Below are positions 9,373 through 17,068 of a stretch of 64,000 bases of DNA, in pieces (within the stretch, counting starts at the first letter, position 1; each line of letters starts with the position of its first letter). The DNA is from Alphaproteobacteria bacterium (lineage in GTDB: Bacteria > Pseudomonadota > Alphaproteobacteria > Micropepsales > Micropepsaceae). A program made the position numbers and the translations under genes. The stretch covers positions 310,001-374,000 of the forward strand of contig CANJLC010000001.1 in NCBI GenBank assembly GCA_947475445.1. The letters run 5' to 3'. The notes beneath the pieces were generated by a model. It had not been told where the DNA came from, did not search any database, and worked only from the letters and a program-made list of their open reading frames with translations.

Positions 9373-9989
9373 TATAATTCGTCTTTCTTTTTGTCTTTGG
9401 CTTTTTCGGGCTTGGGCGGCGTGAGGATCAGCGCCACCTTGTTCATGAAACCCTTGTCGTCATCCTTGGCCAGCAGCGGGGCGGCTTCCATCATCGCGTC
9501 CAGCATGGGCTTGAACCAGTCCAGGTCCGCGTTGGAAAAATTCTGCAGCACATGGCCGGTGACTTTGTGCTTTTCCCCGGGATGGCCGATGCCGATGCGC
9601 ACCCGGCGGTAATCGGGCCCCAGCGTGGCGGTGATGGAGCGCAGCCCATTCTGCCCGGCATCGCCGCCGCCCTTTTTCACTTTCAGCTTTCCGGCGGCCA
9701 GGTCTATCTCGTCATGCGCCACCACCAGCGATTCCAGCGGCAGCTTGAAGAAGCGCAGCGCCGGTCCCACGCTGTTGCCGCTGTCATTCATGTAGGTTTG
9801 CGGCTTGAGCAAATAGGTCTTGCGCCCCGCCAGCTCGCCTTCCGACAGCAGGCCCTCGAACTTGGCGCGCCACGGGCCGAAGCGGTACTCGGCATGAATC
9901 GCGTCGGCCAGGATGAAACCGGCATTGTGGCGGTTGAGCGCGTACTGCGCCCCCGGATTGCCAAGGCCTGCGATGAGCAGAGCTTCCAT
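9372..9989 (-). CDS. pth: Peptidyl-tRNA hydrolase
   Basis: Pth releases peptides from drop-off peptidyl-tRNAs. The 205-aa protein has the family start LLIAGLGNPGAQYALNRHNAGF with the catalytic His, then KPQTYMNDSGNSV, VAHDEIDL and GGGDAGQNGLRSI. A lysine-rich C-terminal tail (EKAKDKKKDEL) may help tRNA binding. It sits between rplY and ychF on the same strand, an order common in Alphaproteobacteria. Confidence 0.96.
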   Translation of the reverse strand: MEALLIAGLGNPGAQYALNRHNAGFILADAIHAEYRFGPWRAKFEGLLSEGELAGRKTYLLKPQTYMNDSGNSVGPALRFFKLPLESLVVAHDEIDLAAGKLKVKKGGGDAGQNGLRSITATLGPDYRRVRIGIGHPGEKHKVTGHVLQNFSNADLDWFKPMLDAMMEAAPLLAKDDDKGFMNKVALILTPPKPEKAKDKKKDEL

Positions 9990-10016
9990 CGAAGGCTCGC
10001 GCCTCCGCGCGCGTGA

Positions 10017-10757
10017 TTACTTCTTGGCCGGTGCGGGCTTGGCGCCGGCGGCAGCCGGAGCAGCCTTGCCACCAGCGGCAGGGGCGGCACCACCAGCGGC
10101 GGGCGCAGCGGCAGCAGCATCGGCGGCGGGCGCAGCTTCCACGACCGGCGCGGCGGCGGCAGCAGCAGCAGCCTTCTGCTCTTCGATCACGCTGGTCGGC
10201 GCGACGATGGAGCAGACGGTGTTGTCACGGCCCTTGACCAGGACCTTCACGCCCTTGGGCAGGTCCAGGTCGGTGATGTGCACGGTCTCGTTGATGTCGA
10301 GCGCGGCAACGTCCACGATAATGGCGCTGGGAATATTGTCGGCCGGGCAGATCACGTTCAGTTCGTGGCGCACGATGTTGAGCACGCCGCCCTTCTTCAG
10401 GCCGGGGGATGCTTCCTGGCCCTTGAAGTGCACCGGAATTTCCAGGCGCACGGACGAGCCTTCGGTCAGGCGCATGAAATCCACATGCACGGGACGGTCG
10501 CTGACCGGGTCCAGCTGCAGCTGGCGGGGAATGACGCGGGTCTTCTTGCCGGCGATGTCCAGCATGAAGAGGGTGGTGAGGAAGGAGCCGGCCTCGACAT
10601 GGCGCTCCAGGGTGCGGAAATCGACATTGACGGTCTCGGGTTCGCCCTTGCCGCCATAGACGATGCCGGGGATCTGGCCTTTGAGGCGCGCCTGATAGGC
10701 CGGGCCCTTGCCCTTGCCCTCACGCACTTCTGCCTTAAGTTCTTGAACTTGCGCCAT
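10017..10757 (-). CDS. rplY: 50S ribosomal protein L25 (Ctc form)
   Basis: L25 binds 5S rRNA. This 246-aa protein is the long Ctc type: an L25 domain (residues 1-95, from MAQVQELKAEVREGKGKGPAYQ) plus the TL5 C-terminal domain. A low-complexity Ala/Pro/Gly tail of about 55 residues ends in KPAPAKK. The ATG at 10757 follows AGGATCAGGAAA, so the longer open frame to 10841 is not the start. It lies 27 nt upstream of pth on the same strand and is probably co-transcribed. Confidence 0.95.
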   Translation of the reverse strand: MAQVQELKAEVREGKGKGPAYQARLKGQIPGIVYGGKGEPETVNVDFRTLERHVEAGSFLTTLFMLDIAGKKTRVIPRQLQLDPVSDRPVHVDFMRLTEGSSVRLEIPVHFKGQEASPGLKKGGVLNIVRHELNVICPADNIPSAIIVDVAALDINETVHITDLDLPKGVKVLVKGRDNTVCSIVAPTSVIEEQKAAAAAAAAPVVEAAPAADAAAAAPAAGGAAPAAGGKAAPAAAGAKPAPAKK

Positions 10758-10888
10758 TTTCCTGATCCTTAACCCGCGCCGGAAACCCCTTTGGGGGCCC
10801 GGAAAGGCGAGGCTTTTAGCGGATGGCCTCGCCAAAGACAACAGGCGCGCCAGCCTGCTAGCCTGCCGTCAAAAGGGGAGTGGTTTTT

Positions 10889-11287
10889 ATGCAAAATCCG
10901 TATGTGGCGATCCTGGCGGCGGCCTTCGCCGCCTTTGTGTTCGGGTCGGTCTGGTACATGGCGCTGGGCAAGCAATATCAGCTGGCGCTGGGCCTCAATC
11001 CGGAGGACTGCAAGGGCAAGAAAATGCCCCTCACGCCCATGGCGGTCTGCTTCATGGCCGAACTGCTCATGGCCCTGGTTTTCAGCATCCTCCTGAACGC
11101 GCTTGGCGTGATGGGCTGGTTTAACGGCGCTGTCACCGGCGCCTTCATGGCCATCGGCTTCATCATCCCCGCCACCATCACCAACAACATCTTCCCCGGG
11201 CGCAAGCCGATGCTGAGCCTGATTGACGGCGTGCACTGGCTTGGCGTGGCGGCGATCGAAGGCGCGGTGCTGGCAGCTTTGCGCTAG
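10889..11287 (+). CDS. DUF1761 family membrane protein
   Basis: This 132-aa integral membrane protein has about four hydrophobic helices and opens with MQNPYVAILAAAFAAFVFGSVWYMALG. The FxxGxxWY pattern and the length fit DUF1761. No reaction is known for the family. The ATG at 10889 has AAGGGGAG 8 nt upstream. It is divergent from rplY and converges on prs, with a hairpin repeat between. Confidence 0.8.
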   Translation: MQNPYVAILAAAFAAFVFGSVWYMALGKQYQLALGLNPEDCKGKKMPLTPMAVCFMAELLMALVFSILLNALGVMGWFNGAVTGAFMAIGFIIPATITNNIFPGRKPMLSLIDGVHWLGVAAIEGAVLAALR

Positions 11288-11297
11288 GAGCGTCGGC

Positions 11298-11345
11298 CCG
11301 GAAAAGTGTGGGTGGCTAGCGACAGCGTAGCGCCACGGTTTTCCG
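11298..11345 (+). repeat. Hairpin repeat copy 1 (AAGTGTG/CGGTTTT loop family)
   Basis: CGGAAAA (11299-11305) pairs with TTTTCCG (11339-11345), and CGGCC/GGCCG may extend the stem outward. Next to the stem lie AAAGTGTG and ACGGTTTT, the loop sequence shared with the copies near 12420, 24793 and 25880. This copy has an enlarged inner part with its own GTGGC/GCCAC stem. It lies between the convergent DUF1761 gene and prs and may also work as a terminator. Confidence 0.65.
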
Positions 11346-11365
11346 CCGGCCGCGCGACCCATCAA

Positions 11366-12325
11366 TCAGTCGAACAGGCTCGACACCGACGCTTCGTTGT
11401 TGATGCGCCGCATCGCCTCGCCCAGCAGCGGGGCGATGGAGATGGTGCGGATATTGGGGCAGGAGCGCACATCGTCTGTGACGGCGATGGAATCCGTCAC
11501 CACCATGGATTTGAGCTTGGACGCCTTGATGCGCGCCACCGCGCCGCCCGACAGCACGCCGTGCGTGGCATAGGCATAGACTTCCGTGGCGCCGTTCTTC
11601 AGCAGCGCGTCGGCGGCGTTGCAGATGGTGCCGCCGGAATCGACGATATCGTCGATCAGCACGCAGGCGCGGCCCTCGACATCGCCGATGATGTTCATCA
11701 CCTCGGATTCACCGGCGCGTTCGCGGCGCTTGTCCACGATGGCCAGGTCCGTACCCAGCCGCCGCGCCAAGGCGCGGGCGCGCACCACGCCGCCGACATC
11801 GGGCGACACCACCATGGGCGGCGGGCCGCCGATATACTCATTGATGTCTTTGACGATCACCGGCTGGGCGACGAGATTGTCGGTGGGAATGTCGAAAAAG
11901 CCCTGGATCTGGCCGGCATGCAGGTCAACCGTCAGCACGCGGTTGGCGCCCGCTTCGGTGATCATGTTGGCCACCAGCTTGGCCGAGATCGGCGTGCGCG
12001 GTCCCACTTTGCGGTCCTGGCGGGCATAGCCGAAATAGGGGATCACGGCGGTGATGCGGCGGGCCGAGGCGCGGCGCAGCGCGTCAATCATGATGAGCAA
12101 CTCCATCAGATTGTCGTTGGCCGGATAGGAGGTGGACTGGATCACGAACATGTCCTCGCCGCGGACATTTTCCTGGATTTCGACAAACACTTCCATGTCG
12201 GCGAAACGGCGCACCTGCGCCTTGACCGGCTCGGTCTTGAGATATTGGCCGATGGCGTCAGCCAGAGGGCGGTTGGAGTTGCCCGTGATCAGGCGCATGC
12301 CTCGCGAACCGTTTTGATCCGTCAT
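11366..12325 (-). CDS. prs: Ribose-phosphate pyrophosphokinase
   Basis: Prs makes PRPP, the sugar donor for purine, pyrimidine, histidine and tryptophan synthesis and for Apt in this window. Visible motifs are [15 protein letters not shown], the flexible-loop region [33 protein letters not shown] and the PRPP loop [15 protein letters not shown] start at ATG 12325 (MTDQNGSRG). Family members usually begin at the equivalent of MRLITGN, so ATG 12298, with GCGAGGC just upstream, is equally possible. Confidence 0.95.
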   Translation of the reverse strand: MTDQNGSRGMRLITGNSNRPLADAIGQYLKTEPVKAQVRRFADMEVFVEIQENVRGEDMFVIQSTSYPANDNLMELLIMIDALRRASARRITAVIPYFGYARQDRKVGPRTPISAKLVANMITEAGANRVLTVDLHAGQIQGFFDIPTDNLVAQPVIVKDINEYIGGPPPMVVSPDVGGVVRARALARRLGTDLAIVDKRRERAGESEVMNIIGDVEGRACVLIDDIVDSGGTICNAADALLKNGATEVYAYATHGVLSGGAVARIKASKLKSMVVTDSIAVTDDVRSCPNIRTISIAPLLGEAMRRINNEASVSSLFD

Positions 12326-12419
12326 GCCAGCGCGCCCTTCATGAAGATTTGATGTCGCGCTTTTAGCTGTCCGGGCGGGTGGCCGCAACGGACACTTCGC
12401 CGCCTGTTACCTTTTTACT

Positions 12420-12474
12420 ATGGTCGCACAGCCGAACGCCAAACCGCCTACACTTTGGCTGGCTGTTGCTCCGT
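12420..12474 (-). repeat. Hairpin repeat copy 2, at the 3' end of pgeF
   Basis: On the minus strand the element has stems ACAGCC/GGCTGT and GCCAAA/TTTGGC around a loop with AAGTGTAGGCGGTTT. Its outer parts (ACGGAGCA... and ...GTGCGACCAT) match the copy at 24793-24848, while both stems differ by paired changes. It supplies the last codons and stop of pgeF and lies between pgeF and prs. Confidence 0.65.
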
Positions 12475-13230
12475 AAGCACAATGGCCGAGATTTCCCGGC
12501 CATAATCGGCCTCGCCGCGATGGGTGGTGCGCCGGAAGGAGAAAAAGCCATGCTCCGGGGGGTAGGTGCAAAGCCCCATTTTGGTGAGCGCGCCGATCCC
12601 GGCGCGGGCCAGGCGCTGGGCGGCATAGCCTTCCAGGTCGAACCGGAAGGCGCTGCCGCTGGCCAAAAAGAAGGCATCATTTTCCCCGGCGGCTTCGACA
12701 AAACGGGCGCGGAATTCGGCGCCCACTTCGTAATTGGCCTGGCTGATACAGGGGCCGATGGCGGCGGCGATATTCGGGCGGCTGGCCCCCAAACCCTCCA
12801 TGGCCGCGATGGTGGCTTCCAGCACGCCGTCCAGCGCGCCTTTCCAGCCGGCATGGGCGGCGCCGATCACGCCGGCCCGGGGGTCGGCGAACAGCACGGG
12901 AGCGCAGTCGGCGGTCTGGATGCCCAGCATCAGGCCGGGAGTGGCGGTGACCATCCCGTCGCCTTGGGCATGGCAGGCGCCACCGGGACCAATGACATGG
13001 ACAAGGGGGCTGTGGATCTGGGCCAGGGTGACCAGCGTGCTGCCCGGCGCCAATGCCGCCACCACGCGGGCGCGATTTTCTGCAACTTTTGCAGGATCGT
13101 CCTTGCTGCCGGGGCCGCAATTGAGGCTGGCATAAATCCCTTCCGACACGCCGCCCCGATTGCCGAAAAAGCCGTGCGCGATGCCTTTCAGTCCGCAAAG
13201 GCTGTCGGCACGGTGAATCTCAAGACCCAT
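12448..13230 (-). CDS. pgeF: Peptidoglycan editing factor PgeF (YfiH, laccase-domain)
   Basis: PgeF-family proteins (DUF152/YfiH) are small multicopper-fold hydrolases. In E. coli the member removes wrongly incorporated amino acids from peptidoglycan precursors. The 260-aa protein has HGFFGNRGGVSEGIYASLN, QIHSPLVH, QTADCAPVLFADP and GAAHAGWKGAL, which hold the conserved metal-site His and Cys. Its last codons lie in a hairpin repeat. It starts 1 nt after the midA stop and is probably in one operon with midA and lgt. Confidence 0.92.
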   Translation of the reverse strand: MGLEIHRADSLCGLKGIAHGFFGNRGGVSEGIYASLNCGPGSKDDPAKVAENRARVVAALAPGSTLVTLAQIHSPLVHVIGPGGACHAQGDGMVTATPGLMLGIQTADCAPVLFADPRAGVIGAAHAGWKGALDGVLEATIAAMEGLGASRPNIAAAIGPCISQANYEVGAEFRARFVEAAGENDAFFLASGSAFRFDLEGYAAQRLARAGIGALTKMGLCTYPPEHGFFSFRRTTHRGEADYGREISAIVLTEQQPAKV

Positions 13231-13231
13231 C

Positions 13232-14311
13232 TCAAAATCCTGGCGGCTTTTCGGCTGAGGGCGGCAACAAGGCCAGCGCCTTGAACAGGTTTCCCATTTG
13301 CTGCGGCCCGATCAAGCGTTCAATGGCCGCAAAAAGACCTTGCGCCGCGTCGGGATTGGATTTCATCAATTGTTCGGCCCGCCCGGTGATGCCCAGATCG
13401 GCGAGGAATTCACCTTGCGCCCGCGGGCCGTAAACCCGCGCCCCGCCATGCTGGGCCGCTGCCGCCAGCGCGGCAAAATCCACATGCGCGGAAAGATCGT
13501 CCTCGCCGGGCGCGGCCAGCAGGTCGGCGAAGCTGTGCCCGCCCACCGCCTGAAGCGTCTCGCCATATCCGGCTTCTTCGCCATAGCCGTAATCCAGAAA
13601 AAGCGCGCCGCCGCCTTTTTCCGCAATGACCCGCGCAATGGCCTCTGTCAGCGCCGTGGCGGAGGCCGAGACTTCGTATACGCCGCCGTCCGGCGCCGCG
13701 GCGCGCGACGCGGCGATCGCCGCAGACGGCGTCGGTGCGGGCGCCAGGGCAAAATCCAGCGCGCCGGCTTTTTCCACCACCATGCGCTCGCACCAGCCGC
13801 GCGCCGTCTTGACATATTGGCGGATGGGCAAGGCGTCGAAAAACTCATTGGCCAGCAGCAGCAGCGGCAGATCGGTCAGGCTGTCGTCGAAATGCGTCAC
13901 CCAGCGAATCCGGGCGCCGCAGTCCTTCAGTTTTTCCGCCTGGGCCTTTTGCAGCACCGGGCTGGCTTCCACCATCACCACGTCCAGCCCCAGCAGGAAT
14001 TCCGGCGCCACCCTGGCGGCGCGCAGGGCATCGGCCATCAGCGTGCCGCGCCCCGGCCCCAGCTCCACCAGCCGCTTGTTTTTCGGCTGGCCCTGGTCGT
14101 GCCACACCTGCACGCACCACAGCCCCAGCATCTCGCCGAACATCTGGCTGATTTCCGGCGCGGTGATGAAATCACCCGCCACGCCGAAAGGATCGCGGGT
14201 GGCGTAATAGCCGCCTTCCGCGTCATGCAGCGCCAGGGTCATGAACTGCGCCACCGAGATCGGGCCTTGCGCCGCGATCAGTGAAGCGATGCGCTCGCGC
14301 AGCGCGCTCAT
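13232..14311 (-). CDS. Class I SAM-dependent methyltransferase, MidA/NDUFAF7 family
   Basis: This 359-aa protein matches COG1565. The mitochondrial member NDUFAF7 dimethylates an arginine on a complex I subunit during assembly. Visible features are the N-terminal YYATRDPFGVAGDFITAPEISQMFGE signature, a SAM-binding GPGRGTLMADALR, and LLANEFFDALPIRQYV. It overlaps lgt by 4 nt (ATGA). The bacterial substrate is not certain, though complex I is the expected target in an alphaproteobacterium. Confidence 0.9.
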   Translation of the reverse strand: MSALRERIASLIAAQGPISVAQFMTLALHDAEGGYYATRDPFGVAGDFITAPEISQMFGEMLGLWCVQVWHDQGQPKNKRLVELGPGRGTLMADALRAARVAPEFLLGLDVVMVEASPVLQKAQAEKLKDCGARIRWVTHFDDSLTDLPLLLLANEFFDALPIRQYVKTARGWCERMVVEKAGALDFALAPAPTPSAAIAASRAAAPDGGVYEVSASATALTEAIARVIAEKGGGALFLDYGYGEEAGYGETLQAVGGHSFADLLAAPGEDDLSAHVDFAALAAAAQHGGARVYGPRAQGEFLADLGITGRAEQLMKSNPDAAQGLFAAIERLIGPQQMGNLFKALALLPPSAEKPPGF

Positions 14312-15174
14312 GCGCGCTTGCGCGAGGCGATCACGAACAGCGCGCCCGCCACCAGCCAGATGGGAATGGAAAGCGCCATGCCCATGCTGACCGGGCCCAG
14401 GAAGGGCGCATCGGGTTCACGGAAAAATTCGCAGATGAACCGGAACAACCCATAGCCGGCAAAGAAGACGGCCGTGATCAGGCCCGGCCTGCGATGCAGT
14501 CCCAGCAACAGGCAGACCTGCAGGATGATGAACAGCAGCAAGCCTTCTGTCGCCGCTTCATACAATTGGCTGGGATGGCGCGGGAAAGGCCCGCCGCGCG
14601 GGAACACCATCGCCCAGGGCGCGTCGCTGACGCGGCCCCACAATTCGCCATTGATGAAATTGGCGAGGCGGCCAAAGAACAGTCCCACGGGCGTCACCAG
14701 CGCCACCAAGTCGGCGACCGGCAGCAAGGCCAGCTTGTAGCGGCGGCAGAACAGCCAGATCGCCGCGATCACGCCGAACAGGCCGCCATGGAAGGACATG
14801 CCGCCTTCCCAGGCGGCGATGATCTTCAGCGGATTGGTGAGGAAGGCCATGGGCAGGCCGCGGCAGAAATCGGCATCCGGCGAAACGCTGCACAGGATGG
14901 TGCCATAAATCAGGTCCCAGCCCAGCCGCCCGCCAATGATGACGCCGAAAGTCATCCACACCACCAGGTCGCCGATCTGGTCCTCGGTGGCCGGGGGCTT
15001 GGCGTTGAAAGGAGGTGCGGCCCACAGGCGCTTGCGGCGCAGCAGCAGCACGATCCCCCACCAGCCCAGCAGCAGGCCGGCAATATAGGCCAGCGCATAC
15101 CAGCGGATCGCCAGCGGCCCCAGATGCACCAGCACCGGGTCAATATGGGGATAGGGCAGGGAGGCCAGGATCAT
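14308..15174 (-). CDS. lgt: Prolipoprotein diacylglyceryl transferase
   Basis: Lgt moves diacylglycerol from phosphatidylglycerol to the lipobox Cys of prolipoproteins in the inner membrane. The 288-aa protein has about seven hydrophobic helices, FHGGLFGV, the signature GRLANFINGELWGRVSD and HPSQLYEAATEG. It is the first gene of the lgt-midA-pgeF run. The phosphatidylglycerol donor depends on pgsA, also in this window, and lipobox proteins are encoded nearby (43719-44012). Confidence 0.96.
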   Translation of the reverse strand: MILASLPYPHIDPVLVHLGPLAIRWYALAYIAGLLLGWWGIVLLLRRKRLWAAPPFNAKPPATEDQIGDLVVWMTFGVIIGGRLGWDLIYGTILCSVSPDADFCRGLPMAFLTNPLKIIAAWEGGMSFHGGLFGVIAAIWLFCRRYKLALLPVADLVALVTPVGLFFGRLANFINGELWGRVSDAPWAMVFPRGGPFPRHPSQLYEAATEGLLLFIILQVCLLLGLHRRPGLITAVFFAGYGLFRFICEFFREPDAPFLGPVSMGMALSIPIWLVAGALFVIASRKRA

Positions 15175-15250
15175 CGTGGGCCAAACTCGCGTTGCTTCGC
15201 AGCTTGTGTCAAGGGACGGGCTTGTTCATAAAAGGCCCACGGAGATCCCC

Positions 15251-15502
15251 ATGGCGCAGACCGATAATCCCTTCCTTGACGGCCTGGCAAAGGCCTTTAC
15301 CGACGCCGCGGGCATGGCCCAGGGTGTTCGGGCGGAAATCGACACCTTCATGAAGCAGCGGCTGGAGCGGCTGGTGGCGGACATGGACTTCGTCCCCCGG
15401 GAAGAGTTCGAGGCGGTCAAGGCGATGGCCGCCAAGGCCCGGGCCGAAAACGAGGCCCTGGCCGCCCGGATTGCGGCGCTGGAATCGCCCCCGAAAAGCT
15501 AA
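15251..15502 (+). CDS. ubiK: UbiK/YqiC-type accessory factor (BMFP domain)
   Basis: This 83-aa helical protein matches the BMFP/UbiK family, which aids aerobic ubiquinone synthesis and can interact with membranes. It shows an amphipathic segment (FLDGLAKAFTDAAGMAQGVR) and a C-terminal coiled coil (EEFEAVKAMAAKARAENEALAARIAALE). The ATG at 15251 follows GGAGATCCCC. It is divergent from lgt. Confidence 0.82.
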   Translation: MAQTDNPFLDGLAKAFTDAAGMAQGVRAEIDTFMKQRLERLVADMDFVPREEFEAVKAMAAKARAENEALAARIAALESPPKS

Positions 15503-15615
15503 GCCTCAGAACGGACTCACAAATCGAGTCTGTGGGCGAATCTGGGTGTTAAATTCCCGCCATTCGCAAAGCTGTGGAATCTTTTCCGGGAGACGGGAGA
15601 GGGAGTCTGGGACTC
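15482..15615. promoter_or_regulatory. Cluster of GANTC (CcrM methylation) sites
   Basis: GANTC sites start at 15482, 15514, 15526, 15538, 15577, 15603 and 15611. The last six lie in 102 nt of non-coding DNA before ybjN-proC. Three are spaced exactly 12 nt apart. GACTC/GAGTC pairs also form small inverted repeats (15514-15530 and 15603-15615). Composition alone would give about one site per 300 nt. Such clusters can make promoter activity depend on the cell-cycle methylation state in Alphaproteobacteria. Confidence 0.55.
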
Positions 15616-15682
15616 TTGTGCCGCCACAAAATCTTGTGCCAGTTTGGATCGCAACTGCTTCGTTTTGATTTGCGAGAGTTTG

Positions 15683-16186
15683 ATGCCTTCGATTCAGCTG
15701 GATGAATTCGCATCCGCCCCCCATCCCATCGACATGCTGGAACGCACGGTCGAGGATAATGGCTGGGCGTTCGAACGCGCCGGCCGCGACGAGCTGAACC
15801 TGTCCGTGGCGGGCAAGTGGAGCGATCATCATTTCAGCTTCACCTGGCGCGACGACCTCAAATCGCTGCATCTGTCGTCCACCTTCGACATGCGCATCAC
15901 CGAAGGCACCCATCGCCAGAATGTCGCCGACCTGCTGATGTATGTGAATGCGCGGCTGTGGATCGGGCATTTCGACCTGTGGCACGAGGACGGCACCATT
16001 GTTTTCCGTCATGCCATGATTTTTCCCGGCGCCGAGGCCAGCCCCGCCCAGTGCGAGGCGCTGCTCAATCTCGCGCTGGAAGCCTGCGAGCATTATTATC
16101 CGGCATTCCAGTTCGTGCTGTGGGGCGGCAAGAGCGCAAAGGATGCCGTCGACGCCGCCGTGCTGGAGTGCGCGGGGCGCGCGTGA
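15683..16186 (+). CDS. YbjN domain-containing protein
   Basis: This 167-aa soluble protein fits the YbjN family (PF10722), which folds like type III secretion chaperones. The alphaproteobacterial members have no settled role. Family-like segments are HPIDMLERTVEDNGWAFER, DELNLSVAGKW, LHLSSTFDMRI and MYVNARLWIGHFDLW. The ATG at 15683 was chosen over an upstream GAT-rich extension because the domain begins here. It overlaps the proC GTG by 3 nt, an arrangement that suggests coupling. Confidence 0.85.
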   Translation: MPSIQLDEFASAPHPIDMLERTVEDNGWAFERAGRDELNLSVAGKWSDHHFSFTWRDDLKSLHLSSTFDMRITEGTHRQNVADLLMYVNARLWIGHFDLWHEDGTIVFRHAMIFPGAEASPAQCEALLNLALEACEHYYPAFQFVLWGGKSAKDAVDAAVLECAGRA

Positions 16187-16971
16187 CAATTCTTCTGATC
16201 GGTGCGGGCCGGATGGGCGGCGCCCTTTTGAAGGGCTGGATCGCCCAGGGCCTTGGTCCCGTCACGGTGGTTGAACCCAAGCCCGGCACGGGGCTCAAGT
16301 CCCTCGCCAAAGCCAAAAAGATCAAGCTGCTGGACGCGCTGCCGCCGGGGAAATTCGCTGCCTGCCTGGTGGCGATCAAGCCGCAGGTGCTGAAAAGCGA
16401 TGCGCCGCGCCTGGCCGCCATCGCCAAAAGCGCCGTGATGATTTCGATCGCGGCAGGCACCGATACCAAATTGCTGTTCAAGGCGTGGGGCAACAAGGCG
16501 CGCATCATCCGCGCCATGCCCAACACGCCCGGCGCAATCGGGCAGGGCATCACCGGTCTTTATGCTGCCAAGACTGCCAGGCCCGCCGACAGGAAGCTGG
16601 CGGACAAATTGCTGTCAGCGCTGGGTGAAACCGTCTGGGTGCACAAGGAAGATTTGATCGACAGCGTCACGGCGGTTTCGGGTTCAGGCCCTGCCTATCT
16701 CTTCCTGATGGCCGAAGCGCTCACCGCAGCGGGCATCGCCGAAGGCCTGCCGCCGGCGCTGGCGGAAAAACTGGCGCGGGCCACCGTGTCGGGATCGGGT
16801 GCGCTTTTGGCCGCCGACAAATCACCGGCCTCCGCCTTGCGCGAAGCCGTCACCAGCCCCGGCGGCACCACCGCGGCGGCGCTGGCCGTGCTGATGGCCA
16901 AGGATGGCTTGCCGGCGCTGATGAAACGTGCCGTGCGCGCGGCGCGCCAGCGGGCAGAAGAACTGCGTTAA
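16183..16971 (+). CDS. proC: Pyrroline-5-carboxylate reductase
   Basis: ProC reduces pyrroline-5-carboxylate to proline with NAD(P)H. The 262-aa protein opens TILLIGAGRMGGALLKGW (Rossmann motif). It has KPQVL, RIIRAMPNTPGAIGQGITGLYA and the C-terminal signature TAVSGSGPAYLFLMAEALT...SPGGTTAAAL. The GTG at 16183 overlaps the ybjN stop; the open frame continues far upstream only as a shadow of ybjN. Confidence 0.95.
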   Translation: MTILLIGAGRMGGALLKGWIAQGLGPVTVVEPKPGTGLKSLAKAKKIKLLDALPPGKFAACLVAIKPQVLKSDAPRLAAIAKSAVMISIAAGTDTKLLFKAWGNKARIIRAMPNTPGAIGQGITGLYAAKTARPADRKLADKLLSALGETVWVHKEDLIDSVTAVSGSGPAYLFLMAEALTAAGIAEGLPPALAEKLARATVSGSGALLAADKSPASALREAVTSPGGTTAAALAVLMAKDGLPALMKRAVRAARQRAEELR

Positions 16972-16988
16972 TCCAATCCATTACCACC

Positions 16989-17055
16989 ATGGCCGGGCTT
17001 GACCCGGCCATCCATCTTTGTCGGAACAAGTTGGATGGGCGGATCAAGTCCGCCC
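16989..17055. repeat. Inverted pair of REP-like hairpins
   Basis: Hairpin one is ATGGCCGGG/CCCGGCCAT with loop CTTGA (16989-17011). Hairpin two is GGGCGGA/TCCGCCC with loop TCAAG (17037-17055). The loops are reverse complements, and CCATCCA (17008-17014) pairs with TGGATGG (17032-17038). The unit therefore looks like two REPs in opposite orientation. It lies between the convergent proC and histidine kinase genes. Confidence 0.7.
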
Positions 17056-17068
17056 AGGGTGATATAAT

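Noticed and set aside
10030-10190. Repetitive GCG/GCC-rich stretch that could be read as a repeat element
   Set aside because: It encodes the Ala/Pro/Gly tail of ribosomal protein L25 in frame.
11306-12352. 348-aa plus-strand frame
   Set aside because: It is antisense to prs and rich in His, Gly and Asp with no domain.
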